Positions 37,522 through 52,108 of a DNA stretch of 64,000 nt are shown here, piece after piece. The stretch comes from Loripinus fragilis. Its lineage: Eukaryota; Mollusca; Bivalvia; Lucinida; Lucinidae. The stretch's first letter is position 1; every line of letters starts with the position of its first letter. Location: contig CAXHUL010000494.1 of the NCBI GenBank assembly GCA_964019695.1, positions 16,707 to 80,706 of the forward strand, in the 5' to 3' direction. The notes below the pieces were generated by a model, which ran no database searches, was not told the DNA's origin, and saw only the letters and a program-made list of their open reading frames with translations. A program made the translations under genes and the position numbers.

Positions 37522-39631
37522 TCATTTTATTCTAATCATGATCTACACTGCTAGTTCTGAATGTGAAATATTCGGTAATTTACATGCTACCAAAATGGCC
37601 AGAGTGGGAAAGATTGGAGACCTAGGTCTAGATTTAATGCCCATAGCATAATGGAAATTGCTCATCCTCTTTTTTGATGAAACTATATCCCAAATTTGAA
37701 ATTTCTGAAAAGACTGTAAGTAAAGATTACTCATTAGAACGGCCTCGTCGAACGAGAAATATCACAACCCACTTAAGCATATAATACGAGTATATGTGTG
37801 AAAGTGCTTCATTGGGGGTTAGGTAACTAAATGAGCTTTAATAACTGTGTTATATCATTATCTATGTGAGGCGGTTCTAATGAGTAGCTTCTAAAACAAT
37901 TTTGAGTGTGAGGCGACTCTAATGAGTACCAAACAATACTACTGTTTGCGTGGTCGAAATAAGAACAAAATTTGATCTCGGGTGAAGCTGGGGGGGGGGG
38001 GGTGGCTGCAGTTGATTTGTTTAGCTGAAAAAGTTTAAGTTTGTCTTCAAATAAGTACAGCCTCGACCCGGTGAGTTGAACAGCCAAATACAATATAATT
38101 TTATTGGTCTAAGCAATGAGGCCAGGGAACCTGCTTGGGGGAATGGTCCCGACCAGTCCATGCGGATCCTCATCATTATTCCTTTAAGTGTCATCTCTAT
38201 GAGGCGGTTCTAATGAGTGTAAGTATCCTAAGAGTGTTTTAATAAATACCCATATGCTAAGTCACCATACTTCTACAGTTAAAGTGAGTAAGCACTCATA
38301 GCACATTTCAGTAGAAAAGGGAATACAATCACAAAAATCAACTTGCACAGCAGTGCTAGCCAGTCTGCAAAAACGGAGTATCACGGTCAGCCTGCTCGGA
38401 TTGATTAGTCAAATCCTGGTCAAAACTGTTTGTGTATGGCCATTTAACTGCATTTTCTGGTATATAATGCAATTTGAGTCTTTCCTCGAGAGAACCAGGC
38501 TTTAAAAATGATTTTAAGAAAAAATTAAAATTTAAACTAAAATTCAATAAAATTTTAAAATTTAAATTTAAATTTCTTCCAAAAATAATTTCAAATTATT
38601 TCTATTTTGGTTCCTGATCTGTGTGCGAAATTTCATCTGAATTCATTGAAAAATGACTGTTTTACAAAGATTTTCGTTTTTTTCGCCTACTCTCTTATAG
38701 GGTTCGGTGCACAATTAATCGGTCCCATTCAACTCCATGTAAAAAGGCAGAATTCGAGCATCTGCAATTTTTTCCAGGACATTGCTTGGACTTTTTTCTG
38801 TCTGTGAGTGGCAAGATCTGTCATTCACCTATCAAAAAAGTGAAAAGACAACCTACCTTGATAATCTCGTTTTCTCAGCATTCTCCGTTCTTCGGGGAAC
38901 AGTCAAAAAATCCGGGCTGAAATCCGACCTGCGTCAGACGTTACCTGGGGAGTGCGCCGGGGAGTCTGTGACAAAATAGTCCACACAAAGATGCATTTTT
39001 CTGCATCAGCCTGACAAACATAGACCAATGTTGAATCACATGTACATTTAAAGTCGAATAAAGCACCCATTTACGCCATAAAGGGCCCAGAAACGGCAAG
39101 TGCTAAATTTCTAAAGGTACTATTTTCGTGGGCTACCAAACCGGAAGACTGTAATTGTGTACTAACACCTTCAAGAATCTGCAAATTTTCGAATTTTTAA
39201 ATTTTGTCTCTGTGACATATCAAACTCATATAGTTAAGCAAATAATCGTCCAAAAAGACTAACTCAGGCACCAAAAAGCGATACAAATCTAGGATTTTAT
39301 ATGTGACCCCCCTCACAAGCTGACACAAGCAAATGCTCAATTATTCAAACTAGTCTGATGAAAAAGTTCATAGTTTCAATTATTTCAATGAATCTCAATA
39401 ACCCAAAAGCAAAAAAGAAAGTTTAGGCATCGGTAAGAGTCATTAAAGGATAATCTCATACAAACTTTAGTTACAAAATTTAAAAACTGAAGCTAAAAAA
39501 TCAAATTTTAAAGTGATTTTAAGCAAAATCGCGAACAGTTTTGAATCACATTCAAATTTGCTCCCAAAAAACCAAGCTACGTTGCACCCAAGCATGCTGA
39601 AAACAGCAATTTATACCACTTACTTTGTGTC
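37473..39631 (+). repeat. Monomer 18 (2159 bp, G13)
   Basis: Full-length. The dinucleotide AT at 38095-38096 (majority TG) is shared only with monomer 20. Confidence 0.95.
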
Positions 39632-39680
39632 TGAAGTAGAGCAGCTTCACTGATGAGTGCCTGATGCTGGACGAAACACA
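39626..39680 (+). ncRNA. Hammerhead ribozyme motif, copy 19
   Basis: Identical motif; predicted cut after C39631. Confidence 0.86.
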
Positions 39681-41789
39681 TCATTTTATTCTAATCATGA
39701 TCTACACTGCTAGTTCTGAATGTGAAATATTCGGTAATTTACATGCTACCAAAATGGCCAGAGTGGGAAAGATTGGAGACCTAGGTCTAGATTTAATGCC
39801 CATAGCATAATGGAAATTGCTCATCCTCTTTTTTGATGAAACTATATCCCAAATTTGAAATTTCTGAAAAGACTGTAAGTAAAGATTACTCATTAGAACG
39901 GCCTCGTCGAACGAGAAATATCACAACCCACTTAAGCATATAATACGAGTATATGTGTGAAAGTGCTTCATTGGGGGTTAGGTAACTAAATGAGCTTTAA
40001 TAACTGTGTTATATCATTATCTATGTGAGGCGGTTCTAATGAGTAGCTTCTAAAACAATTTTTAATGTGAGGCGACTCTAATGAGTACCAAACAATACTA
40101 CTGTTTGCGTGGTCGAAATAAGAACAAAATTTGATCTCGGGTGAAGCTGGGGGGGGGGGGTGGCTGCAGTTGATTTGTTTAGCTGAAAAAGTTTAAGTTT
40201 GTCTTCAAATAAGTACAGCCTCGACCCGGTGAGTTGAACAGCCAAATACAATTGAATTTTATTGGTCTAAGCAATGAGGCCAGGGAACCTGCTTGGGGGA
40301 ATGGTCCCGACCAGTCCATGCGGATCCTCATCATTATTCCTTTAAGTGTCATCTCTATGAGGCGGTTCTAATGAGTGTAAGTATCCTAAGAGTGTTTTAA
40401 TAAATACCCATATGCTAAGTCACCATACTTCTACAGTTAAAGTGAGTAAGCACTCATAGCACATTTCAGTAGAAAAGGGAATACAATCACAAAAATCAAC
40501 TTGCACAGCAGTGCTAGCCAGTCTGCAAAAACGGAGTATCACGGTCAGCCTGCTCGGATTGATTAGTCAAATCCTGGTCAAAACTGTTTGTGTATGGCCA
40601 TTTAACTGCATTTTCTGGTATATAATGCAATTTGAGTCTTTCCTCGAGAGAACCAGGCTTTAAAAATGATTTTAAGAAAAAATTAAAATTTAAACTAAAA
40701 TTCAATAAAATTTTAAAATTTAAATTTAAATTTCTTCCAAAAATAATTTCAAATTATTTCTATTTTGGTTCCTGATCTGTGTGCGAAATTTCATCTGAAT
40801 TCATTGAAAAAAGACTGTTTTACAAAGATTTTCGTTTTTTTCGCCTACTCTCTTATAGAGTTCGGTGCACAATTAATCGGTCCCATTCAACTCCATGTAA
40901 AAAGGCAGAATTCGAGCATCTGCAATTTTTTCCAGGACATTGCTTGGACTTTTTTCTGTCTGTGAGTGGCAAGATCTGTCATTCACCTATCAAAAAAGTG
41001 AAAAGACAACCTACCTTGATAATCTCGTTTTCTCAGCATTCTCCGTTCTTCGGGGAACAGTCAAAAAATCCGGGCTGAAATCCGACCTGCGTCAGACGTT
41101 ACCTGGGGAGTGCGCCGGGGAGTCTGTGACAAAATAGTCCACACAAAGATGCATTTTTCTGCATCAGCCTGACAAACATAGACCAATGTTGAATCACATG
41201 TACATTTAAAGTCGAATAAAGCACCCATTTACACCATAAAGGGCCCAGAAACGGCAAGTGCTAAATTTCTAAAGGTACTATTTTCGTGGGCTACCAAACC
41301 GGAAGACTGTAATTGTGTACTAACACCTTCAAGAATCTGCAAATTTTCGAATTTTTAAATTTTGTCTCTGTGACATATCAAACTCATATAGTTAAGCAAA
41401 TAATCGTCCAAAAAGACTAACTCAGGCACCAAAAAGCGATACAAATCTAGGATTTTATATGTGACCCCCCTCACAAGCTGACACAAGCAAATGCTCAATT
41501 ATTCAAACTAGTCTGATGAAAAAGTTCATAGTTTCAATTATTTCAATGAATCTCAATAACCCAAAAGCAAAAAAGAAAGTTTAGGCATCGGTAAGAGTCA
41601 TTAAAGGATAATCTCATACAAACTTTAGTTACAAAATTTAAAAACTGAAGCTAAAAAATCAAATTTTAAAGTGATTTTAAGCAAAATCGCGAACAGTTTT
41701 GAATCACATTCAAATTTGCTCCCAAAAAACCAAGCTACGTTGCACCCAAGCATGCTGAAAACAGCAATTTATACCACTTACTTTGTGTC
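39632..41789 (+). repeat. Monomer 19 (2158 bp, G12)
   Basis: Full-length. T at 40063 and A at 40065 (both G in the majority) are shared with monomer 20. Private: A at 40812, A at 40859, A at 41233. Confidence 0.95.
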
Positions 41790-41838
41790 TGAAGTAGAGC
41801 AGCTTCACTGATGAGTGCCTGATGCTGGACGAAACACA
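41784..41838 (+). ncRNA. Hammerhead ribozyme motif, copy 20
   Basis: Identical motif; predicted cut after C41789. Confidence 0.86.
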
Positions 41839-43469
41839 TCATTTTATTCTAATCATGATCTACACTGCTAGTTCTGAATGTGAAATATTCGGTAATTTAC
41901 ATGCTACCAAAATGGCCAGAGTGGGAAAGATTGGAGACCTAGGTCTAGATTTAATGCCCATAGCATAATGGAAATTGCTCATCCTCTTTTTTGATGAAAC
42001 TATATCCCAAATTTGAAATTTCTGAAAAGACTGTAAGTAAAGATTACTCATTAGAACGGCCTCGTCGAACGAGAAATATCACAACCCACTTAAGCATATA
42101 ATACGAGTATATGTGTGAAAGTGCTTCATTGGGGGTTAGGTAACTAAATGAGCTTTAATAACTGTGTTATATCATTATCTATGTGAGGCGGTTCTAATGA
42201 GTAGCTTCTAAAACAATTTTTAATGTGAGGCGACTCTAATGAGTACCAAACAATACTACTGTTTGCGTGGTCGAAATAAGAACAAAATTTGATCTCGGGT
42301 GAAGCTGGGGGGGGGGGTGGCTGCAGTTGATTTGTTTAGCTGAAAAAGTTTAAGTTTGTCTTCAAATAAGTACAGCCTCGACCCGGTGAGTTGAACAGCC
42401 AAATACAATATAATTTTATTGGTCTAAGCAATGAGGCCAGGGAACCTGCTTGGGGGAATGGTCCCGACCAGTCCATGCGGATCCTCATCATTATTCCTTT
42501 AAGTGTCATCTCTATGAGGCGGTTCTAATGAGTGTAAGTATCCTAAGAGTGTTTTAATAAATACCCATATGCTAAGTCACCATACTTCTACAGTTAAAGT
42601 GAGTAAGCACTCATAGCACATTTCAGTAGAAAAGGGAATACAATCACAAAAATCAACTTGCACAGCAGTGCTAGCCAGTCTGCAAAAACGGAGTATCACG
42701 GTCAGCCTGCTCGGATTGATTAGTCAAATCCTGGTCAAAACTGTTTGTGTATGGCCATTTAACTGCATTTTCTGGTATATAATGCAATTTGAGTCTTTCC
42801 TCGAGAGAACCAGGCTTTAAAAATGATTTTAAGAAAAAATTAAAATTTAAACTAAAATTCAATAAAATTTTAAAATTTAAATTTAAATTTCTTCCAAAAA
42901 TAATTTCAAATTATTTCTATTTTGGTTCCTGATCTGTGTGCGAAATTTCATCTGAATTCATTGAAAAATGACTGTTTTACAAAGATTTTCGTTTTTTTCG
43001 CCTACTCTTCAAGAATCTGCAAATTTTCGAATTTTTAAATTTTGTCTCTGTGACATATCAAACTCATATAGTTAAGCAAATAATCGTCCAAAAAGACTAA
43101 CTCAGGCACCAAAAAGCGATACAAATCTAGGATTTTATATGTGACCCCCCTCACAAGCTGACACAAGCAAATGCTCAATTATTCAAACTAGTCTGATGAA
43201 AAAGTTCATAGTTTCAATTATTTCAATGAATCTCAATAACCCAAAAGCAAAAAAGAAAGTTTAGGCATCGGTAAGAGTCATTAAAGGATAATCTCATACA
43301 AACTTTAGTTACAAAATTTAAAAACTGAAGCTAAAAAATCAAATTTTAAAGTGATTTTAAGCAAAATCGCGAACAGTTTTGAATCACATTCAAATTTGCT
43401 CCCAAAAAACCAAGCTACGTTGCACCCAAGCATGCTGAAAACAGCAATTTATACCACTTACTTTGTGTC
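41790..43469 (+). repeat. Monomer 20 (1680 bp, G11, segment-deleted)
   Basis: Lacks 477 bp of the removable segment (junction about 43008/43009). T 42221 and A 42223 match monomer 19; AT at 42410-42411 matches monomer 18, so this copy looks like a mosaic. Confidence 0.95.
43006..43009. other. Segment-loss junction 3 (477 bp missing)
   Basis: CCTACTCT joins TCAAG, with 2 bp (CT) of microhomology. Left edge is ~5 bp further out than in junction 2. Confidence 0.9.
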
Positions 43470-43518
43470 TGAAGTAGAGCAGCTTCACTGATGAGTGCCT
43501 GATGCTGGACGAAACACA
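43464..43518 (+). ncRNA. Hammerhead ribozyme motif, copy 21
   Basis: Identical motif at the 3' end of segment-deleted monomer 20; predicted cut after C43469. Confidence 0.86.
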
Positions 43519-45632
43519 TCATTTTATTCTAATCATGATCTACACTGCTAGTTCTGAATGTGAAATATTCGGTAATTTACATGCTACCAAAATGGCCAGA
43601 GTGGGAAAGATTGGAGACCTAGGTCTAGATTTAATGCCCATAGCATAATGGAAATTGCTCATCCTCTTTTTTGATGAAACTATATCCCAAATTTGAAATT
43701 TCTGAAAAGACTGTAAGTAAAGATTACTCATTAGAACGGCCTCGTCGAACGAGAAATATCACAACCCACTTAAGCATATAATACGAGTATATGTGTGAAA
43801 GTGCTTCATTGGGGGTTAGGTAACTAAATGAGCTTTAATAACTGTGTTATATCATTATCTATGTGAGGCGGTTCTAATGAGTAGCTTCTAAAACAATTTT
43901 GAGTGTGAGGCGACTCTAATGAGTACCAAACAATACTACTGTTTGCGTGGTCGAAATAAGAACAAAATTTGATCTCGGGTGAAGCTGGGGGGGGGGGGGT
44001 GGCTGCAGTTGATTTGTTTAGCTGAAAAAGTTTAAGTTTGTCTTCAAATAAGTACAGCCTCGACCCGGTGAGTTGAACAGCCAAATACAATTGAATTTTA
44101 TTGGTCTAAGCAATGAGGCCAGGGAACCTGCTTGGGGGAATGGTCCCGACCAGTCCATGCGGATCCTCATCATTATTCCTTTAAGTGTCATCTCTATGAG
44201 GCGGTTCTAATGAGTGTAAGTATCCTAAGAGTGTTTTAATAAATACCCATATGCTAAGTCACCATACTTCTACAGTTAAAGTGAGTAAGCACTCATAGCA
44301 CATTTCAGTAGAAAAGGGAATACAATCACAAAAATCAACTTGCACAGCAGTGCTAGCCAGTCTGCAAAAACGGAGTATCACGGTCAGCCTGCTCGGATTG
44401 ATTAGTCAAATCCTGGTCAAAACTGTTTGTGTATGGCCATTTAACTGCATTTTCTGGTATATAATGCAATTTGAGTCTTTCCTCGAGAGAACCAGGCTTT
44501 AAAAATGATTTTAAGAAAAAATTAAAATTTAAACTAAAATTCAATAAAATTTTAAAATTTAAATTTAAATTTCTTCCAAAAATAATTTCAAATTATTTCT
44601 ATTTTGGTTCCTGATCTGTGTGCGAAATTTCATCTGAATTCATTGAAAAATGACTGTTTTACAAAGATTTTCGTTTTTTTCGCCTACTCTCTTATAGGGT
44701 TCGGTGCACAATTAATCGGTCCCATTCAACTCCATGTAAAAAGGCAGAATTCGAGCATCTGCAATTTTTTCCAGGACATTGCTTGGACTTTTTTCTGTCT
44801 GTGAGTGGCAAGATCTGTCATTCACCTATCAAAAAAGTGAAAAGACAACCTACCTTGATAATCTCGTTTTCTCAGCATTCTCCGTTCTTCGGGGAACAGT
44901 CAAAAAATCCGGGCTGAAATCCGACCTGCGTCAGACGTTACCTGGGGAGTGCGCCGGGGAGTCTGTGACAAAATAGTCCACACAAAGATGCATTTTTCTG
45001 CATCAGCCTGACAAACATAGACCAATGTTGAATCACATGTACATTTAAAGTCGAATAAAGCACCCATTTACGCCATAAAGGGCCCAGAAACGGCAAGTGC
45101 TAAATTTCTAAAGGTACTATTTTCGTGGGCTACCAAACCGGAAGACTGTAATTGTGTACTAACACCTTCAAGAATCTGCAAATTTTCGAATTTTTAAATT
45201 TTGTCTCTGTGACATATCAAACTCATATAGTTAAGCAAATAATCGTCCAAAAAGACTAACTAACTCAGGCACCAAAAAGCGATACAAATCTAGGATTTTA
45301 TATGTGACCCCCCTCACAAGCTGACACAAGCAAATGCTCAATTATTCAAACTAGTCTGATGAAAAAGTTCATAGTTTCAATTATTTCAATGAATCTCAAT
45401 AACCCAAAAGCAAAAAAGAAAGTTTAGGCATCGGTAAGAGTCATTAAAGGATAATCTCATACAAACTTTAGTTACAAAATTTAAAAACTGAAGCTAAAAA
45501 ATCAAATTTTAAAGTGATTTTAAGCAAAATCGCGAACAGTTTTGAATCACATTCAAATTTGCTCCCAAAAAATAAAGCTACGTTGCACCCAAGCATGCTG
45601 AAAACAGCAATTTATACCACTTACTTTGTGTC
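43470..45632 (+). repeat. Monomer 21 (2163 bp, G13, CTAA duplication)
   Basis: Full-length with the only non-poly-G small indel seen: a tandem CTAA duplication within 45256-45263. Also TA at 45573-45574 (majority CC). Confidence 0.95.
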
Positions 45633-45681
45633 TGAAGTAGAGCAGCTTCACTGATGAGTGCCTGATGCTGGACGAAACACA
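45627..45681 (+). ncRNA. Hammerhead ribozyme motif, copy 22
   Basis: Identical motif although its monomer has a CC-to-TA change 53 nt upstream; predicted cut after C45632. Confidence 0.86.
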
Positions 45682-47790
45682 TCATTTTATTCTAATCATG
45701 ATCTACACTGCTAGTTCTGAATGTGAAATATTCGGTAATTTACATGCTACCAAAATGGCCAGAGTGGGAAAGATTGGAGACCTAGGTCTAGATTTAATGC
45801 CCATAGCATAATGGAAATTGCTCATCCTCTTTTTTGATGAAACTATATCCCAAATTTGAAATTTCTGAAAAGACTGTAAGTAAAGATTACTCATTAGAAC
45901 GGCCTCGTCGAACGAGAAATATCACAACCCACTTAAGCATATAATACGAGTATATGTGTGAAAGTGCTTCATTGGGGGTTAGGTAACTAAATGAGCTTTA
46001 ATAACTGTGTTATATCATTATCTATGTGAGGCGGTTCTAATGAGTAGCTTCTAAAACAATTTTGAGTGTGAGGCGACTCTAATGAGTACCAAACAATACT
46101 ACTGTTTGCGTGGTCGAAATAAGAACAAAATTTGATCTCGGGTGAAGCTGGGGGGGGGGGGTGGCTGCAGTTGATTTGTTTAGCTGAAAAAGTTTAAGTT
46201 TGTCTTCAAATAAGTACAGCCTCGACCCGGTGAGTTGAACAGCCAAATACAATTGAATTTTATTGGTCTAAGCAATGAGGCCAGGGAACCTGCTTGGGGG
46301 AATGGTCCCGACCAGTCCATGCGGATCCTCATCATTATTCCTTTAAGTGTCATCTCTATGAGGCGGTTCTAATGAGTGTAAGTATCCTAAGAGTGTTTTA
46401 ATAAATACCCATATGCTAAGTCACCATACTTCTACAGTTAAAGTGAGTAAGCACTCATAGCACATTTCAGTAGAAAAGGGAATACAATCACAAAAATCAA
46501 CTTGCACTGCAGTGCTAGCCAGTCTGCAAAAACGGAGTATCACGGTCAGCCTGCTCGGATTGATTAGTCAAATCCTGGTCAAAACTGTTTGTGTATGGCC
46601 ATTTAACTGCATTTTCTGGTATATAATGCAATTTGAGTCTTTCCTCGAGAGAACCAGGCTTTAAAAATGATTTTAAGAAAAAATTAAAATTTAAACTAAA
46701 ATTCAATAAAATTTTAAAATTTAAATTTAAATTTCTTCCAAAAATAATTTCAAATTATTTCTATTTTGGTTCCTGATCTGTGTGCGAAATTTCATCTGAA
46801 TTCATTGAAAAATGACTGTTTTACAAAGATTTTCGTTTTTTTCGCCTACTCTCTTATAGGGTTCGGTGCACAATTAATCGGTCCCATTCAACTCCATGTA
46901 AAAAGGCAGAATTCGAGCATCTGCAATTTTTTCCAGGACATTGCTTGGACTTTTTTCTGTCTGTGAGTGGCAAGATCTGTCATTCACCTATCAAAAAAGT
47001 GAAAAGACAACCTACCTTGATAATCTCGTTTTCTCAGCATTCTCCGTTCTTCGGGGAACAGTCAAAAAATCCGGGCTGAAATCCGACCTGCGTCAGACGT
47101 TACCTGGGGAGTGCGCCGGGGAGTCTGTGACAAAATAGTCCACACAAAGATGCATTTTTCTGCATCAGCCTGACAAACATAGACCAATGTTGAATCACAT
47201 GTACATTTAAAGTCGAATAAAGCACCCATTTACGCCATAAAGGGCCCAGAAACGGCAAGTGCTAAATTTCTAAAGGTACTATTTTCGTGGGCTACCAAAC
47301 CGGAAGACTGTAATTGTGTACTAACACCTTCAAGAATCTGCAAATTTTCGAATTTTTAAATTTTGTCTCTGTGACATATCAAACTCATATAGTTAAGCAA
47401 ATAATCGTCCAAAAAGACTAACTCAGGCACCAAAAAGCGATACAAATCTAGGATTTTATATGTGACCCCCCTCACAAGCTGACACAAGCAAATGCTCAAT
47501 TATTCAAACTAGTCTGATGAAAAAGTTCATAGTTTCAATTATTTCAATGAATCTCAATAACCCAAAAGCAAAAAAGAAAGTTTAGGCATCGGTAAGAGTC
47601 ATTAAAGGATAATCTCATACAAACTTTAGTTACAAAATTTAAAAACTGAAGCTAAAAAATCAAATTTTAAAGTGATTTTAAGCAAAATCGCGAACAGTTT
47701 TGAATCACATTCAAATTTGCTCCCAAAAAACCAAGCTACGTTGCACCCAAGCATGCTGAAAACAGCAATTTATACCACTTACTTTGTGTC
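45633..47790 (+). repeat. Monomer 22 (2158 bp, G12)
   Basis: Full-length; private T at 46508 (A). Confidence 0.95.
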
Positions 47791-47839
47791 TGAAGTAGAG
47801 CAGCTTCACTGATGAGTGCCTGATGCTGGACGAAACACA
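47785..47839 (+). ncRNA. Hammerhead ribozyme motif, copy 23
   Basis: Identical motif; predicted cut after C47790. Confidence 0.86.
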
Positions 47840-49951
47840 TCATTTTATTCTAATCATGATCTACACTGCTAGTTCTGAATGTGAAATATTCGGTAATTTA
47901 CATGCTACCAAAATGGCCAGAGTGGGAAAGATTGGAGACCTAGGTCTAGATTTAATGCCCATAGCATAATGGAAATTGCTCATCCTCTTTTTTGATGAAA
48001 CTATATCCCAAATTTGAAATTTCTGAAAAGACTGTAAGTAAAGATTACTCATTAGAACGGCCTCGTCGAACGAGAAATATCACAACCCACTTAAGCATAT
48101 AATACGAGTATATGTGTGAAAGTGCTTCATTGGGGGTTAGGTAACTAAATGAGCTTTAATAACTGTGTTATATCATTATCTATGTGAGGCGGTTCTAATG
48201 AGTAGCTTCTAAAACAATTTTGAGTGTGAGGCGACTCTAATGAGTACCAAACAATACTACTGTTTGCGTGGTCGAAATAAGAACAAAATTTGATCTCGGG
48301 TGAAGCTGGGGGGGGGGGGGGGTGGCTGCAGTTGATTTGTTTAGCTGAAAAAGTTTAAGTTTGTCTTCAAATAAGTACAGCCTCGACCCGGTGAGTTGAA
48401 CAGCCAAATACAATTGAATTTTATTGGTCTAAGCAATGAGGCCAGGGAACCTGCTTGGGGGAATGGTCCCGACCAGTCCATGCGGATCCTCATCATTATT
48501 CCTTTAAGTGTCATCTCTATGAGGCGGTTCTAATGAGTGTAAGTATCCTAAGAGTGTTTTAATAAATACCCATATGCTAAGTCACCATACTTCTACAGTT
48601 AAAGTGAGTAAGCACTCATAGCACATTTCAGTAGAAAAGGGAATACAATCACAAAAATCAACTTGCACAGCAGTGCTAGCCAGTCTGCAAAAACGGAGTA
48701 TCACGGTCAGCCTGCTCGGATTGATTAGTCAAATCCTGGTCAAAACTGTTTGTGTATGGCCATTTAACTGCATTTTCTGGTATATAATGCAATTTGAGTC
48801 TTTCCTCGAGAGAACCAGGCTTTAAAAATGATTTTAAGAAAAAATTAAAATTTAAACTAAAATTCAATAAAATTTTAAAATTTAAATTTAAATTTCTTCC
48901 AAAAATAATTTCAAATTATTTCTATTTTGGTTCCTGATCTGTGTGCGAAATTTCATCTGAATTCATTGAAAAATGACTGTTTTACAAAGATTTTCGTTTT
49001 TTTCGCCTACTCTCTTATAGGGTTCGGTGCACAATTAATCGGTCCCATTCAACTCCATGTAAAAAGGCAGAATTCGAGCATCTGCAATTTTTTCCAGGAC
49101 ATTGCTTGGACTTTTTTCTGTCTGTGAGTGGCAAGATCTGTCATTCACCTATCAAAAAAGTGAAAAGACAACCTACCTTGATAATCTCGTTTTCTCAGCA
49201 TTCTCCGTTCTTCGGGGAACAGTCAAAAAATCCGGGCTGAAATCCGACCTGCGTCAGACGTTACCTGGGGAGTGCGCCGGGGAGTCTGTGACAAAATAGT
49301 CCACACAAAGATGCATTTTTCTGCATCAGCCTGACAAACATAGACCAATGTTGAATCACATGTACATTTAAAGTCGAATAAAGCACCCATTTACGCCATA
49401 AAGGGCCCAGAAACGGCAAGTGCTAAATTTCTAAAGGTACTATTTTCGTGGGCTACCAAACCGGAAGACTGTAATTGTGTACTAACACCTTCAAGAATCT
49501 GCAAATTTTCGAATTTTTAAATTTTGTCTCTGTGACATATCAAACTCATATAGTTAAGCAAATAATCGTCCAAAAAGACTAACTCAGGCACCAAAAAGCG
49601 ATACAAATCTAGGATTTTATATGTGACCCCCCTCACAAGCTGACACAAGCAAATGCTCAATTATTCAAACTAGTCTGATGAAAAAGTTCATAGTTTCAAT
49701 TATTTCAATGAATCTCAATAACCCAAAAGCAAAAAAGAAAGTTTAGGCATCGGTAAGAGTCATTAAAGGATAATCTCATACAAACTTTAGTTACAAAATT
49801 TAAAAACTGAAGCTAAAAAATCAAATTTTAAAGTGATTTTAAGCAAAATCGCGAACAGTTTTGAATCACATTCAAATTTGCTCCCAAAAAACCAAGCTAC
49901 GTTGCACCCAAGCATGCTGAAAACAGCAATTTATACCACTTACTTTGTGTC
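47791..49951 (+). repeat. Monomer 23 (2161 bp, G15)
   Basis: Full-length; long G tract, otherwise majority sequence by eye. Confidence 0.95.
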
Positions 49952-50000
49952 TGAAGTAGAGCAGCTTCACTGATGAGTGCCTGATGCTGGACGAAACACA
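49946..50000 (+). ncRNA. Hammerhead ribozyme motif, copy 24
   Basis: Identical motif; predicted cut after C49951. Confidence 0.86.
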
Positions 50001-52108
50001 TCATTTTATTCTAATCATGATCTACACTGCTAGTTCTGAATGTGAAATATTCGGTAATTTACATGCTACCAAAATGGCCAGAGTGGGAAAGATTGGAGAC
50101 CTAGGTCTAGATTTAATGCCCATAGCATAATGGAAATTGCTCATCCTCTTTTTTGATGAAACTATATCCCAAATTTGAAATTTCTGAAAAGACTGTAAGT
50201 AAAGATTACTCATTAGAACGGCCTCGTCGAACGAGAAATATCACAACCCACTTAAGCATATAATACGAGTATATGTGTGAAAGTGCTTCATTGGGGGTTA
50301 GGTAACTAAATGAGCTTTAATAACTGTGTTATATCATTATCTATGTGAGGCGGTTCTAATGAGTAGCTTCTAAAACAATTTTGAGTGTGAGGCGACTCTA
50401 ATGAGTACCAAACAATACTACTGTTTGCGTGGTCGAAATAAGAACAAAATTTGATCTCGGGTGAAGCTGGGGGGGGGGGTGGCTGCAGTTGATTTGTTTA
50501 GCTGAAAAAGTTTAAGTTTGTCTTCAAATAAGTACAGCCTCGACCCGGTGAGTTGAACAGCCAAATACAATTGAATTTTATTGGTCTAAGCAATGAGGCC
50601 AGGGAACCTGCTTGGGGGAATGGTCCCGACCAGTCCATGCGGATCCTCATCATTATTCCTTTAAGTGTCATCTCTATGAGGCGGTTCTAATGAGTGTAAG
50701 TATCCTAAGAGTGTTTTAATAAATACCCATATGCTAAGTCACCATACTTCTACAGTTAAAGTGAGTAAGCACTCATAGCACATTTCAGTAGAAAAGGGAA
50801 TACAATCACAAAAATCAACTTGCACAGCAGTGCTAGCCAGTCTGCAAAAACGGAGTATCACGGTCAGCCTGCTCGGATTGATTAGTCAAATCCTGGTCAA
50901 AACTGTTTGTGTATGGCCATTTAACTGCATTTTCTGGTATATAATGCAATTTGAGTCTTTCCTCGAGAGAACCAGGCTTTAAAAATGATTTTAAGAAAAA
51001 ATTAAAATTTAAACTAAAATTCAATAAAATTTTAAAATTTAAATTTAAATTTCTTCCAAAAATAATTTCAAATTATTTCTATTTTGGTTCCTGATCTGTG
51101 TGCGAAATTTCATCTGAATTCATTGAAAAATGACTGTTTTACAAAGATTTTCGTTTTTTTCGCCTACTCTCTTATAGGGTTCGGTGCACAATTAATCGGT
51201 CCCATTCAACTCCATGTAAAAAGGCAGAATTCGAGCATCTGCAATTTTTTCCAGGACATTGCTTGGACTTTTTTCTGTCTGTGAGTGGCAAGATCTGTCA
51301 TTCACCTATCAAAAAAGTGAAAAGACAACCTACCTTGATAATCTCGTTTTCTCAGCATTCTCCGTTCTTCGGGGAACAGTCAAAAAATCCGGGCTGAAAT
51401 CCGACCTGCGTCAGACGTTACCTGGGGAGTGCGCCGGGGAGTCTGTGACAAAATAGTCCACACAAAGATGCATTTTTCTGCATCAGCCTGACAAACATAG
51501 ACCAATGTTGAATCACATGTACATTTAAAGTCGAATAAAGCACCCATTTACGCCATAAAGGGCCCAGAAACGGCAAGTGCTAAATTTCTAAAGGTACTAT
51601 TTTCGTGGGCTACCAAACCGGAAGACTGTAATTGTGTACTAACACCTTCAAGAATCTGCAAATTTTCGAATTTTTAAATTTTGTCTCTGTGACATATCAA
51701 ACTCATATAGTTAAGCAAATAATCGTCCAAAAAGACTAACTCAGGCACCAAAAAGCGATACAAATCTAGGATTTTATATGTGACCCCCCTCACAAGCTGA
51801 CACAAGCAAATGCTCAATTATTCAAACTAGTCTGATGAAAAAGTTCATAGTTTCAATTATTTCAATGAATCTCAATAACCCAAAAGCAAAAAAGAAAGTT
51901 TAGGCATCGGTAAGAGTCATTAAAGGATAATCTCATACAAACTTTAGTTACAAAATTTAAAAACTGAAGCTAAAAAATCAAATTTTAAAGTGATTTTAAG
52001 CAAAATCGCGAACAGTTTTGAATCACATTCAAATTTGCTCCCAAAAAACCAAGCTACGTTGCACCCAAGCATGCTGAAAACAGCAATTTATACCACTTAC
52101 TTTGTGTC
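49952..52108 (+). repeat. Monomer 24 (2157 bp, G11)
   Basis: Full-length; short G tract, otherwise majority sequence by eye. Confidence 0.95.
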
